From contig NZ_VIAR01000010.1 in NCBI RefSeq assembly GCF_006546625.1, positions 54,897 through 118,896 of the forward strand: a DNA stretch of 64,000 nt. Reading direction: 5' to 3'. The number at the start of each line of letters is the position of its first letter. Positions within the stretch are counted from its first letter, which is position 1. Under the pieces are notes generated by a model. It worked only from the letters and a program-made list of their open reading frames with translations, searched no databases and was not told the origin of the DNA. The DNA is from Haloflavibacter putidus. GTDB taxonomy: Bacteria; Bacteroidota; Bacteroidia; Flavobacteriales; Flavobacteriaceae. The translations under genes and the position numbers were made by a program. Of this stretch, positions 7,132-16,688 are shown piece after piece.

Positions 7132-9783
7132 ATGTTGAAAAAGTATTTTTCAAGCCTTTTAATTGCGCTAATGCTCGTCCCCATGGGTGTTATAGCCCAA
7201 GATATAGAAATTAGTACTATTCAGGGCTATTTATCTTCTAACTCCTCGTTAAAACAAAGTGATATTGCCGGTATAAAAATTAAAGACCAGCATTTCTCTA
7301 AAAGTCTTAACGGCCAAATGGTTTATGTACAACAGCACCATCAAAATGTACCGGTATTTAATGCTATGGGTAGTTTTTTGGTAAAGAATGGTCGTGTAAC
7401 CCAAGCAAAAAATAATTTTATATCAGATTTAAGCACGAAAGCAAATACTACGCAAACCGCTTTTGGCCCCACACAAGCAGTAAATAAAGTTGCTGCTGCT
7501 TTAAACCTTAATCCAACAGGTTTAGAACTTCTCTCTTCTGAAGAAGGCATTTATGAATTTAACAATGCAGGAATTTCCGCTACAAATATCCAAGCAACTA
7601 AAGTTTATTACCCTTCCGGGGAAAATATGCGCCTGGCTTGGGAAGTTAGTTTACAATTAAAAGACGGTTCGCATTGGTGGAATATTCGCTTAGATGCAAG
7701 TAATGGAACAATTCTGCACCGCGATGATTGGATTGTTTCCTGTAATTTCGATACAGAAAAGCACAGTACACTAGCACATCGTATGCACGCAAATGCGGCT
7801 AATCAATTTGGTTTTAAAGCGGCAAGTTCTCCACAAGATGGTTCTATCTATAATGTTTTTCCTATGGCTGCTCAATCTCCAAATTTTGGTACGCGCACTT
7901 TAGAAAACAATCCAGCAAACGCTTTAGGTTCTCCTTACGGATGGCATGATACAGACCAAGTTGTTGGTCCAGAATATACAATCACACGCGGTAACAATGT
8001 TTTTGCATATGAAAACAGAGACGGCGATAACGCAACAGGATATGCTCCCGATGGCGGAAGCAACCTAAATTTTGATTTTGCCTTAAACTTACAACAAGAT
8101 CCAGATGGTTACATAGACGCCTCGGTAACTAATTTATTTTACTGGAATAATATCGTACATGATTTATGGTATAACTATGGTTTTGACGAACCCAGCGGTA
8201 ATTTTCAGCAAAATAACTATGGAAGAGGTGCTACATTTACAGCTAACGATCCTGTTTATGCTAGAGGTCAAGATGGCGCAAACCAAGGCCCCGGAAATAA
8301 TGCCACTTTTGGAACACCTCCAGATGGTCAAAGTCCGGTTATGCGCATGTTTACTTGGGCACCAACTGGTGCTCCGCAAGTTTTAACCGTAAATTCGCCT
8401 TCTAACTTTGCAGGTAGTTATACAGGAACCACAGCCAATTTTGGTCCGTCAATTCCGGTAACCGGAATTACCGGAGACTTTGTAATTGCAGAAGATGATA
8501 ATGCAGGCAACTCGATAGACCCTTATGATGCTTGTGATAATATTACCAATGCAAGTGCAATAGATGGTAACATAGCTATAATACGCAGAGGAGAATGCTC
8601 TTTTGTTGATAAAGTAAATGCAATGCAACAAGCCGGCGCCATTGCTGTAATTATTGTAAATAACGAGTCTGGACCTCCAATTAATATGGGTGGAAACTCT
8701 GGAACCATCACAATTCCATCAATTATGCTTACTTTATCAGATGGTTTACCAATGATAAATGCTATTGAAGCTGGAAATACTATCAATGGTACTATTATAG
8801 AAAGCGGACCTTATCAAAAAGACGGTTCTTTAGACGGTACAATTATAGCACACGAATATGGCCACGGAGTTTCTAACAGATTAACCGGCGGTAGCGCTAA
8901 TGCCAGCTGTCTTTATTCTTGCGAAGAAGTAGACGAAGACGGCAATTGTATACAATATACAGAACAAATGGGCGAAGGCTGGAGCGATTACATAAGCTTA
9001 ACTATGACTATGAAGTCTGGTGATCAAGCTACAGACCCTAGAAGTATTGCTACTTATGCAATTGGACAAGATGCTAACGGTACAGGACTTAGAAATGCTC
9101 CGTACTCAACAGATTTCTCTATCAACGACTTTACTTATGGAGACACAAACAATAGTTTCCAATTAAGCGCTCCGCACGGGGTCGGTTTTGTTTGGGCTAC
9201 TATGTTATGGGATATGACTTGGGGTTTAATAGACGAACACGGTTTTGATCCGGATATTTATAATGGTACAGGAGGTAATAATATTGCTATGCAATTGGTT
9301 ATAGATGGTATGAAATTACAAGCTTGCAACCCTGGATTTATAGATGGGAGAGATGCTATTTTACAAGCCGACATGGAAGCTAATAATGGAGAAAATCAAT
9401 GTATAATCTGGACCGCTTTTGCCAATAGAGGTCTAGGTTACAGTGCAGATCAAGGCAATCCTTTAGATCGTGCAGATCAAACCGAAGCTTTTGATATGCC
9501 ACCGGCTAATGTATTAGATTGTAGTATGGCTGCACAAAGTTATAATAACGAGCAGTTTATTATTTATCCTAACCCGGCAAGCAATTTGGTTAATATTAAA
9601 ACCAAAGCTGCTGCAGGAAATACTAAAGTGCAGATTTTTGATATCAATGGGCGTTCGGTAATGCAGCGCGATTTGGGTGCAGAACAAACCCAAATAAATG
9701 TTTCTAACCTTACGACAGGAGTATATATCTTAAAGATAGCTAACGATACAGCTTCACAAACTGAAAAATTGATTATAGAATAA
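7132..9783 (+). CDS. Secreted M36 (fungalysin-type) metallopeptidase with PA and T9SS sorting domains
   Basis: 883 residues. In order: a signal peptide (SSLLIALMLVPMGVIAQ), an FTP-type propeptide region (about 30-190), the M36 catalytic region, a protease-associated domain inserted at about 430-560 (IAIIRRGECSFVDKVNAMQQAGAIAV), the zinc motif HEYGH at residues 574-578, and a downstream Glu in EQMGEGWSDY. The last 75 or so residues (IIYPNPASNLVNIKT to TGVYILKIAND) form a type A type IX secretion signal. It is therefore exported across the outer membrane and probably degrades extracellular protein. A strong terminator follows. Confidence 0.93.
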   Translation: MLKKYFSSLLIALMLVPMGVIAQDIEISTIQGYLSSNSSLKQSDIAGIKIKDQHFSKSLNGQMVYVQQHHQNVPVFNAMGSFLVKNGRVTQAKNNFISDLSTKANTTQTAFGPTQAVNKVAAALNLNPTGLELLSSEEGIYEFNNAGISATNIQATKVYYPSGENMRLAWEVSLQLKDGSHWWNIRLDASNGTILHRDDWIVSCNFDTEKHSTLAHRMHANAANQFGFKAASSPQDGSIYNVFPMAAQSPNFGTRTLENNPANALGSPYGWHDTDQVVGPEYTITRGNNVFAYENRDGDNATGYAPDGGSNLNFDFALNLQQDPDGYIDASVTNLFYWNNIVHDLWYNYGFDEPSGNFQQNNYGRGATFTANDPVYARGQDGANQGPGNNATFGTPPDGQSPVMRMFTWAPTGAPQVLTVNSPSNFAGSYTGTTANFGPSIPVTGITGDFVIAEDDNAGNSIDPYDACDNITNASAIDGNIAIIRRGECSFVDKVNAMQQAGAIAVIIVNNESGPPINMGGNSGTITIPSIMLTLSDGLPMINAIEAGNTINGTIIESGPYQKDGSLDGTIIAHEYGHGVSNRLTGGSANASCLYSCEEVDEDGNCIQYTEQMGEGWSDYISLTMTMKSGDQATDPRSIATYAIGQDANGTGLRNAPYSTDFSINDFTYGDTNNSFQLSAPHGVGFVWATMLWDMTWGLIDEHGFDPDIYNGTGGNNIAMQLVIDGMKLQACNPGFIDGRDAILQADMEANNGENQCIIWTAFANRGLGYSADQGNPLDRADQTEAFDMPPANVLDCSMAAQSYNNEQFIIYPNPASNLVNIKTKAAAGNTKVQIFDINGRSVMQRDLGAEQTQINVSNLTTGVYILKIANDTASQTEKLIIE

Positions 9784-9802
9784 TTGAGTTAGAAGCTTAT
9801 TT

Positions 9803-9842
9803 AAAAAAACCGAGGCGGTATTTCTACTGCCTCGGTTTTTTT
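9803..9842 (+). terminator. Intrinsic terminator of the M36 peptidase gene
   Basis: AAAAACCGAGGC pairs with GCCTCGGTTTTT around a loop of about 12 bases and ends in an unbroken T-run, 20 bases after the peptidase stop codon. The A/T symmetry means it could also work for leftward transcription. Confidence 0.9.
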
Positions 9843-10065
9843 ATGGAATTGGTAAAGACTATATTAAGTAAGTAAGAAAAAATTCTTTATTCTCATGCTA
9901 CAAAATAGCTATAAGCCAACAATCTTTCTCCCAGAGACCCAACCAGAAATTATTTTACGGAAGAATTTTATTTAACCGATTTAGAGACTTAGGTTTTACC
10001 TTTCGTTGAAATATTAAAGTGAGTTCGGCAGAAAATTCAAATTATTTTCTTCTTTTTCTCCAACC

Positions 10066-11844
10066 TTATTCCTTCAACAGGTCTTGAAACAACTCTAATA
10101 ACTTTTGTGTAGAAATTCCGCACAAAGCGTGCAGCTCTTCTACTTTACCGTGCTGCACAAAGGCATCGGGCACACCCAAATTAATGATTTGATGCAAATG
10201 CGGGCCGCTGTTTAAAAAACTGCCAATTGCCTCGCCAACACCGCCAGCAATAACGCCTTCCTCTATAGTGATAACAGTAGAAAATTTTTGCTTAACGTAA
10301 TCTAGCATTTCCTTATCTAAAGGTTTAATGCTTCGCATATCTATAATTTCAATTAAAGAAGGATTCTCTAATTGTTTGCGAGCTTCTAAAGCATTTTCTA
10401 CAATAGTGCCAACGCTTACTACTGCTATTTTTGTTCCTTTCTTAATAACCTTTGCTTCCCCAAAAGAGAAAACCTCAAAAGACTTCCGCCAATTCAAAAG
10501 TTTACCCCTGCCCCGCGGATATCTTATACAAATTGGGCCATTACTATAAGTAGAAGCAGTGTATAAAGCATTTCTTAATTCTATAGCATTAGAGGGAGCC
10601 AAAATTATAAGGTTGGGTATAGAGCGCAAATATGCAATATCAAAAACCCCGTGGTGCGTTGCGCCGTCTTGGCCAACCAACCCGGCACGATCTATGCAAA
10701 AAACAACCGGTAAGTTTTGCAAGGCTACGTCGTGAATTACTTGATCGTAGGCGCGTTGTAAAAAAGTAGAGTAAATGGCGCAAAACACTTTAAAACCCTG
10801 CGTGGCCATTCCTGCAGATAAGGTTACTGCGTGTTGTTCTGCTATACCCACATCTAAAGCCCGCTCAGGAAAAACTTGCATCATATATTTTAAAGAGCTT
10901 CCGGTAGGCATAGCGGGAGTAATGCCAATTATTTTTTTATTTTCTTTTGCCAAATCTACCAAAGTCAAGCCAAAAACATCCTGAAATTTGGGTGGCAGAT
11001 TTTTATTGGGCGTTTCTATAATTGCGCCGGTGGTTTTATCAAACTTCCCCGGTGCGTGATAACGCACTTGATCTTCTTCGGCTTTTTGTAAGCCTTTACC
11101 TTTTTTGGTAATTACATGTAAAAATTTAGGACCATCCTTATCTTTTAATTCCGCGAAAGCGTTAATAATAGCATCTATAGAATGCCCGTCTATTGGTCCG
11201 GAATAATTAAAATTTAATGCTTCTATAATATTGGCTTGACGTGGCTTTTTACCAATTCCGGCTTTGGTTAAATAATCTTTTAAAGCGCCAACACTGGGGT
11301 CTATTCCTATTGCATTATCGTTTAAAACAATCCATAAATTAGCTTTGGTTACCCCGGCGTGGTTTAAACCTTCAAAAGCCATTCCGCTGGCAATAGAAGC
11401 ATCGCCAATAATGGCAATATGATTTTTTCTATAATCGCCTTTTAATTGCGAAGCCAAGGCCATTCCTAAAGCCGCAGAAATACTGGTAGAACTGTGGCCA
11501 ACCCCAAAAGTATCGTAAATACTTTCTTCTGGTTTAGGAAAGCCACTTATGCCATTAAGTTGTCTGTTGCTGCCAAAAACATCTCGTCTTCCGGTTAATA
11601 TTTTATGGCCATAAGCTTGGTGACCAACGTCCCAAACCAACAAATCTTTGGGCGTATCAAAAAAGTAATGTAACGCAATGCTAAGTTCTACAACCCCTAA
11701 ACTGGCGCCCAAATGCCCTTCTTTTGTAGAAACTATATCTATGATATATTCGCGTAGTTCTTTTGCTAGCTGCGGAAGTTTCTCTTGTTTGAGCTTTCGT
11801 AAATCTGCTGGTATGTTTATCGTATGTAAAATAGCATCGTTCAT
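10066..11844 (-). CDS. dxs: 1-deoxy-D-xylulose-5-phosphate synthase
   Basis: 592 residues. It condenses pyruvate and glyceraldehyde 3-phosphate to DXP, the first step of the MEP isoprenoid pathway. The TPP/Mg motif is present (IAIIGDASIASGMAFEGLNHAG ... VLNDN), as are the N-terminal VVELSIALHYFFDTPKD and WDVGHQAYGHKILTGR, the pyrimidine-binding DVGIAEQHAVTLSAGMA, and the C-terminal transketolase domain (TIEEGVIAGGVGEA). It is slightly shorter than proteobacterial Dxs, as is common in this group. It is divergent from tadA, with only 38 bases between the start codons. Confidence 0.95.
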   Translation of the reverse strand: MNDAILHTINIPADLRKLKQEKLPQLAKELREYIIDIVSTKEGHLGASLGVVELSIALHYFFDTPKDLLVWDVGHQAYGHKILTGRRDVFGSNRQLNGISGFPKPEESIYDTFGVGHSSTSISAALGMALASQLKGDYRKNHIAIIGDASIASGMAFEGLNHAGVTKANLWIVLNDNAIGIDPSVGALKDYLTKAGIGKKPRQANIIEALNFNYSGPIDGHSIDAIINAFAELKDKDGPKFLHVITKKGKGLQKAEEDQVRYHAPGKFDKTTGAIIETPNKNLPPKFQDVFGLTLVDLAKENKKIIGITPAMPTGSSLKYMMQVFPERALDVGIAEQHAVTLSAGMATQGFKVFCAIYSTFLQRAYDQVIHDVALQNLPVVFCIDRAGLVGQDGATHHGVFDIAYLRSIPNLIILAPSNAIELRNALYTASTYSNGPICIRYPRGRGKLLNWRKSFEVFSFGEAKVIKKGTKIAVVSVGTIVENALEARKQLENPSLIEIIDMRSIKPLDKEMLDYVKQKFSTVITIEEGVIAGGVGEAIGSFLNSGPHLHQIINLGVPDAFVQHGKVEELHALCGISTQKLLELFQDLLKE

Positions 11845-11849
11845 GCTTA

Positions 11850-11857
11850 CAAAGGTA
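11850..11857 (-). promoter_or_regulatory. -7 box of the dxs promoter
   Basis: On the minus strand this reads TACCTTTG, a match to the Bacteroidetes TAnnTTTG box. It ends only six bases before the dxs ATG, so the transcript would be leaderless or nearly so if this start and this box are both used. Confidence 0.5.
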
Positions 11858-11870
11858 AAGTTTGAATTTG

Positions 11871-11878
11871 TATTTTTG
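11871..11878 (+). promoter_or_regulatory. -7 box of the tadA promoter
   Basis: TATTTTTG matches TAnnTTTG and lies four bases before the tadA ATG, again suggesting a leaderless or very short-leader transcript. Both divergent boxes fall inside the same 38-base gap. Confidence 0.5.
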
Positions 11879-11882
11879 CTAA

Positions 11883-12332
11883 ATGTTACAAGCTTTTGAC
11901 GATTCTTATTTTATGAAAAAAGCGCTTGAAGAAGCGCAACGCGCTTACGAACGTGACGAAATTCCTGTTGGAGCCGTTATTGTGCACCAGCAAAATATTA
12001 TTGGCCGGGCGCATAACTTAACCGAGTTGCTAAACGATGTTACCGCTCATGCCGAAATGCAGGCTATAACCGCAGCTGCAAATTACTTGGGTGGTAAATA
12101 CTTGCGCGATTGTACAATGTATGTAACCCTAGAGCCTTGCCAAATGTGCGCCGGCGCTTTGTATTGGAGTCAGTTAAGTAAATTGGTAATTGCCGCTCCA
12201 GATAAAAATCGCGGCTTTAAAGCAATGGGCGCAAAATTACATCCTAAAACCAAGGTGATTGAAGGTCTTATGGAAGAAGAGGCCGCGCGTTTACTGAAAT
12301 CTTTCTTTATTGAAAAAAGAAATTTAAACTAA
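11883..12332 (+). CDS. tadA: tRNA-specific adenosine deaminase
   Basis: 149 residues. It deaminates A34 to inosine in the anticodon wobble position of tRNA-Arg(ACG). The cytidine/deoxycytidylate deaminase zinc site is complete: TAHAEMQAI (about residue 55) with the catalytic Glu, and EPCQMCAGALYWS (about residue 86) with the two Cys ligands. The N-terminal FMKKALEEAQRAYERDEIPVGAVIV is typical of TadA. The first Met is preferred because the FDD-YFMKKAL opening is usual for flavobacterial homologues. Confidence 0.93.
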   Translation: MLQAFDDSYFMKKALEEAQRAYERDEIPVGAVIVHQQNIIGRAHNLTELLNDVTAHAEMQAITAAANYLGGKYLRDCTMYVTLEPCQMCAGALYWSQLSKLVIAAPDKNRGFKAMGAKLHPKTKVIEGLMEEEAARLLKSFFIEKRNLN

Positions 12333-12512
12333 GCCTAATAGCAGTGCTTTACGGAATTTTTTGAGTCTTTATTTTACCGGCAATCAAGCTCTTAACTACC
12401 TACTCGTTTTTTAGTAAAGTTTTAGCAAACAGCGTTAAACTATAACTAAAAAGCTTTTTTAAAAGGTGCCCACTCCCTACTTTAGAGAAACCAAACCACT
12501 AACACCATTATC

Positions 12513-12875
12513 ATGACGGCCTATCTAACTACAAAGGAAATTCAGACTTCCTTACAGACCTTAATTAAAGAATATATTAGACAATGTAAAGAAGATTCAG
12601 AGTTATGCGAAGATTTTAAAACCTTGCTTAAACATTGCTTTAAAGCAAAATATGCCCTAATTAATAAAGAAGGAAAAATAGAAATTGGGATTAAAAACCC
12701 CGACTCTAATGCTTTGTATAACAACTTCAGACAAGAAGATTATGCATTAGATGAAATAGAAAAAGTCTTAAACCGTAAGGTTCAATCGGCTCCAGAGCAG
12801 CAGATAAAATATTATGGTAATTTTATTAATGCTACGAAAAAAAGCCCTGCTAAAGAGGTTATTTTTATAGGTTGA
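12513..12875 (+). CDS. Hypothetical protein
   Basis: 120 residues, soluble and mostly helical, with no signal peptide and no recognised motif. The N-terminus MTAYLTTKEIQTSLQTLIKE and the middle part (KHCFKAKYALINKEGKIEIG) are unremarkable. It is followed within 20 bases by a good terminator, which supports its being a transcribed gene. No function is proposed. Confidence 0.6.
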   Translation: MTAYLTTKEIQTSLQTLIKEYIRQCKEDSELCEDFKTLLKHCFKAKYALINKEGKIEIGIKNPDSNALYNNFRQEDYALDEIEKVLNRKVQSAPEQQIKYYGNFINATKKSPAKEVIFIG

Positions 12876-12892
12876 TTTTTTATAAATAAAAC

Positions 12893-12932
12893 GAAAAAAA
12901 CTCTGACTCTCTCTTGGCTGTCGGAGTTTTTT
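12893..12932 (+). terminator. Intrinsic terminator after the 12513-12875 gene
   Basis: AAAACTCTGAC pairs with GTCGGAGTTTT with one G-U pair, around a 12-base loop, and is followed by a T-run. The 430 bases from here to nadA (12933-13364) are A+T-rich, and I see no gene or clear structure in them. Confidence 0.8.
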
Positions 12933-13364
12933 AATGTTTCTTGATGGAAGAATATTTACACTTTACGGAAATAATTTTGGTCGTCAACTTGGTAAGAAAT
13001 TTTCTGGCTTTGAAACTTAGAATTAGAAACCTACTTAAGAAAACAGTGTATAAACCATAACTACTTTTTCCATAATTTAATACTCCAAAAAGTGACATTT
13101 GTCATATATCTATTAAGAGCGATACTTTACTTTTAACCCAATTTTAGCAAAAGATATTGCTAATCAATTTTATACCGTATCTATTAATTTAAGTTGCTCG
13201 TTTATTTTATCTACAACTTGCGTTTGTGCGAAATTTATGTTGGTAAAAAACACTTTCTTAATTCCGAAAAGAGATTTTTATTTCTTACATACTGTATTGT
13301 TATTTTTCTACTTAAACATTTTATTCTTCAACCTATTTATTTAAAAAATTAAATTAAAAGCACG

Positions 13365-14291
13365 ATGAACTTGCATCAAGAAATAACTCAACTAAAGAAG
13401 CAGAAAAACGCTGTTATATTAGCACACTATTACCAAGTTCCGGAAATTCAAGAAGTAGCAGATTATGTTGGCGATAGTCTTGGTCTGGCGCAAAAAGCAG
13501 CAGAAACTAATGCAGAAATTATTGTTTTTGCAGGTGTGCACTTTATGGCCGAAACCGCAAAAATATTAAACCCTAACAAAAAAGTTTTGTTACCAGATTT
13601 GATGGCAGGTTGTTCTCTTGCAGATTCTTGCCCTCCGGAAGCATTTAAAAAATTGGTAGACGCCCACCCAAATCACGTAGTTATTACTTACGTAAATTGT
13701 TCGGCAGAAGTAAAGGCTTTAAGCGATATTATTTGCACCTCTTCTAATGCCGAAAAAATTGTAAACTCTGTACCAAAAGACGTTCCTATTATTTTTGCCC
13801 CCGATAAGAATTTAGGAAAATACATACAAAAACAAACTGGCAGGGAAATGCTGCTGTGGGATGGCGCTTGCATCGTGCACGAAGCTTTTTCTTTAGACAA
13901 GCTTTTAAAACTGCACCAAGAGCATCCGGAGGCAAAAATAATTGCTCACCCCGAGAGTGAAAGCCACATCTTACAAACCGCCTCTTACGTTGGCTCTACT
14001 GCCGGGATGATAAAGCACGTAAAAACAAATCCTGCAAAATCTTATATAGTTGCTACAGAAGCAGGAATTCTTCATAAAATGCAACAAGAAGTGCCGCAAA
14101 CTACACTTATTCCTGCCCCGGCAGAAGAAGATAATACTTGTGCGTGTAGCGAATGTGCTTTTATGAAAATGAACACCTTACAGAAATTATACGACTGTTT
14201 GGCAACCGAAACGCCAAAAATTGAAGTTTCTAAAACAATTAGAGAAAAAGCTATTTTGCCAATAGAGCACATGCTCGAATTATCAAAATAA
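13365..14291 (+). CDS. nadA: Quinolinate synthase
   Basis: 308 residues. It condenses iminoaspartate with dihydroxyacetone phosphate to quinolinate, using a 4Fe-4S cluster, in de novo NAD synthesis. The three cluster Cys can be placed in [10 protein letters not shown] (about residue 85), [21 protein letters not shown] (about residue 110), and the C-terminal [14 protein letters not shown] (about residue 255). The N-terminus [19 protein letters not shown] is characteristic. Its stop overlaps the nadB start (TAATG at 14289-14293), so the two are translationally coupled and supply consecutive steps. Confidence 0.96.
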   Translation: MNLHQEITQLKKQKNAVILAHYYQVPEIQEVADYVGDSLGLAQKAAETNAEIIVFAGVHFMAETAKILNPNKKVLLPDLMAGCSLADSCPPEAFKKLVDAHPNHVVITYVNCSAEVKALSDIICTSSNAEKIVNSVPKDVPIIFAPDKNLGKYIQKQTGREMLLWDGACIVHEAFSLDKLLKLHQEHPEAKIIAHPESESHILQTASYVGSTAGMIKHVKTNPAKSYIVATEAGILHKMQQEVPQTTLIPAPAEEDNTCACSECAFMKMNTLQKLYDCLATETPKIEVSKTIREKAILPIEHMLELSK

Positions 14292-15877
14292 TGATTAAAA
14301 CTAATTTTTTAATTATAGGGTCCGGTGCTGCAGGATTAACGCTAGCAGTAAAACTCGCTGCTAAATTTTCGCATAAAAAAGTAATGGTGGTTACCAAAGC
14401 CAGTCAAGCAGAAAGTAACACCAAATACGCACAAGGCGGTATAGCGGCAGTTTTCAATTTAAAAAAAGATTCCTACCAACAACACATTCAAGATACACTA
14501 AAGGCCGGCGATGGACTCTGTGATAAAACAGTAGTAGAAATGGTCATTAAAAATGGTCCGCTACGATTAAACGAATTGATCTCGTGGGGCGCTAATTTTG
14601 ACACCAACCCTAATGGTAAACTTAATTTAGGTAAGGAAGGCGGACATTCAAAATACAGGATAATTCACCACAAAGACGCAACCGGTAACGAGATAGAACA
14701 TACACTGCTTAAACGCATCAAAAAGTTTAAAAATATACAAGTCTTGCCCCATCATTTTGCTATAGATTTACTTACCAATCGTTTAGTAAACAAAAAAGAC
14801 CGTAAAGAAATAGCTTGCCAAGGCGCTTATATAGCAGATCAAATTTCTGGCGATTTTTTTACTATTCAAGCAGATTTTACCACTTTGGCTTCGGGTGGCA
14901 TAGGACAAGTATATGGCCACACTACAAATCCTAAAGTTGCTACCGGAGATGGGATTGCAATGGCTTACCGAGCGAAAGCTAAAGTAAAAGATATGGAATT
15001 TATACAATTTCATCCCACAGCTTTTTACGATGGTAAAAATGGTGTTTCTTTTTTAATTTCGGAAGCTTTACGCGGCTATGGTGCCTATTTAAGAAATAAA
15101 AACGGAGAGCGTTTTATGCTAAATTACGATACGCGCGCAGAACTAGCCTCCCGCGACATTGTTTCCCGGGCTATTCATTCTGAAATGAAAAAACTTAAGC
15201 ATAATAATGTTTACCTAGATTGTACACATCTTTCTATAGATGATTTAAGGCTAAAATTCCCAACTATCTATAGAACTTGTATTTCCAAAAATATAGATTT
15301 AAAAAAAGATTGGATACCCGTAGTACCCGCAGCTCATTACTTGTGCGGAGGCATAATGGTAGATATTAATGGTAAAACCTCTTTAAAAAATCTTTTTGCT
15401 TGTGGCGAATGTGCCCGCACCGGGTTGCATGGTGCAAACAGGTTAGCTTCTAACTCTCTATTAGAAGCCCTGGTTTATGCCGACAGAATATTTAAGTATA
15501 TAAATAAAAAAGCTGTTATACCTCATCCTGTTTCTGTGGAAGTTATAAGCAACGATTTACCCATATATGGGAATTTAGAGAGTATTATGCAAAAAAGAAT
15601 AGAATTGCAGTATATAATGCGAAATTATGCAGGTGTGGTTAGAAATTATTACGATTTGAAAATAGCTGCGCTTCAAGTAGAAAAGCTACATAAAACTACA
15701 GAAAAACTCTTTCAAGAATATAAGTTTAACGCAGCTTTATATGAATTTCGTAATATGATAGAAGTAGCACGTTTAATAATAGAGCATTCCCTAAATAGAA
15801 ATGAGAATAAAGGCGGTTACTTTAATAAAGATAATGCCATAGATTCTCCTATAAAAACTGAAAGTAGTATTGAATAA
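14291..15877 (+). CDS. nadB: L-aspartate oxidase
   Basis: 528 residues. This FAD enzyme oxidises L-aspartate to iminoaspartate for NadA. The N-terminal dinucleotide fold is FLIIGSGAAGLTLAVKLA. Succinate dehydrogenase/fumarate reductase-type signatures follow: YAQGGIAAVF, LASGGIGQVYGHTTNP, MEFIQFHPTAFYD, and the active-site region RTGLHGANRLASNSLLEALVYA. The helical C-terminal domain is present, so the gene looks intact. It is coupled to nadA. Confidence 0.96.
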   Translation: MIKTNFLIIGSGAAGLTLAVKLAAKFSHKKVMVVTKASQAESNTKYAQGGIAAVFNLKKDSYQQHIQDTLKAGDGLCDKTVVEMVIKNGPLRLNELISWGANFDTNPNGKLNLGKEGGHSKYRIIHHKDATGNEIEHTLLKRIKKFKNIQVLPHHFAIDLLTNRLVNKKDRKEIACQGAYIADQISGDFFTIQADFTTLASGGIGQVYGHTTNPKVATGDGIAMAYRAKAKVKDMEFIQFHPTAFYDGKNGVSFLISEALRGYGAYLRNKNGERFMLNYDTRAELASRDIVSRAIHSEMKKLKHNNVYLDCTHLSIDDLRLKFPTIYRTCISKNIDLKKDWIPVVPAAHYLCGGIMVDINGKTSLKNLFACGECARTGLHGANRLASNSLLEALVYADRIFKYINKKAVIPHPVSVEVISNDLPIYGNLESIMQKRIELQYIMRNYAGVVRNYYDLKIAALQVEKLHKTTEKLFQEYKFNAALYEFRNMIEVARLIIEHSLNRNENKGGYFNKDNAIDSPIKTESSIE

Positions 15878-16013
15878 ATAAGCACTTCATTTCTTTCTAA
15901 AGTTGTACACCAAAATTATCTGGTAGCTATTAAAACCTATCTATTTAGAAACCTAAAAAATACCCCTTAAGGCTAAGAACCAGTAACTTAAATATTTATT
16001 TTTAAAAATCTTC

Positions 16014-16042
16014 TTTTAATATCATTAATTTAGTTATCTTTG
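16014..16042 (+). promoter_or_regulatory. Promoter of the TetR-efflux operon
   Basis: A TATCTTTG -7 box (16035-16042) fits TAnnTTTG, and a T-rich TTTT element (16014-16017) sits 17 bases upstream. The predicted start of transcription falls inside the palindrome at 16043-16058. Confidence 0.55.
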
Positions 16043-16058
16043 TTAACCAAATGGTTAA
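16043..16058 (+). promoter_or_regulatory. Palindromic operator, probable TetR binding site
   Basis: TTAACCA-AA-TGGTTAA is a perfect 7-2-7 inverted repeat directly after the -7 box and 15 bases before the TetR ATG. The position would let bound repressor block transcription, so autoregulation by the TetR protein encoded next is the simplest inference. Confidence 0.6.
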
Positions 16059-16073
16059 ACCAAAAAGTTAATA

Positions 16074-16685
16074 ATGCCAAAACAGAAGACTGAAAATACC
16101 GAAAAGCAAATTTTAGATGCCGCTGAAAATATCTTTCAAACCAAAGGGATGAGTGGCGCGAGAATGCAGGAAATTGCCGATAAGGCAGGAATAAATAAAG
16201 CGATGCTGCATTATTACTACCGCAGCAAACAATCGCTGTTTGAAGCGGTTTTTAAGAAAGCTTTTTCTTTATTGGCACCTCAACTCAACGCCATTCTAAA
16301 TGACGATTCTTCTATAGAAAATAAAATCACCAATTTTACCCATAACTATATTACGTTTATTTCCAAACATCCCTATATCCCAAATTTTATCATTCAGGAA
16401 TTAAACCGTAACCCCGGCTTTATTGAAAAGATTCAGGAAAACAGCGCTTTTCCGTCTTTGGATAAATTCAATGCGCAGGTAGAAAAGGAAGTAAAAGACG
16501 GTGTTTTAAAACCTACCGACGGAAAACAGCTTTTTATTCATATTCTCTCGCTCAATATTTTCCCTTTCGTTGCCACACCCCTGGTAAAAGGCTTTTTAAA
16601 ATTAAATGACAAAGAGTTCAAAAAATTGATGGAACAACGTAAAACCGAAGTTTCAGAATTTATTATTAATTCCATTAAAAAATAA
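16074..16685 (+). CDS. TetR-family transcriptional repressor
   Basis: 203 residues. The N-terminal helix-turn-helix is clear (ILDAAENIFQTKGMSGARMQEIADKAGINKAMLHYYYRSKQSLFEAVF). The helical C-terminal ligand domain is divergent, as is usual. It is the first gene of a same-strand run encoding a TolC protein, an HlyD adaptor and a paired-ATPase ABC exporter, and it carries a palindrome in its promoter. It therefore probably represses this export operon; the arrangement recalls E. coli CecR (YbiH) with YbhGFSR. Confidence 0.9.
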   Translation: MPKQKTENTEKQILDAAENIFQTKGMSGARMQEIADKAGINKAMLHYYYRSKQSLFEAVFKKAFSLLAPQLNAILNDDSSIENKITNFTHNYITFISKHPYIPNFIIQELNRNPGFIEKIQENSAFPSLDKFNAQVEKEVKDGVLKPTDGKQLFIHILSLNIFPFVATPLVKGFLKLNDKEFKKLMEQRKTEVSEFIINSIKK

Positions 16686-16688
16686 GCG

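Noticed and set aside
9897..9980. Short frame MLQNSYKPTIFLPETQ after the M36 peptidase terminator
   Set aside because: About 26 codons with no partner features; may be chance.
12933..13364. Possible small genes before nadA
   Set aside because: Only frames under 40 codons with no signal peptide, domain or ribosome-site context.
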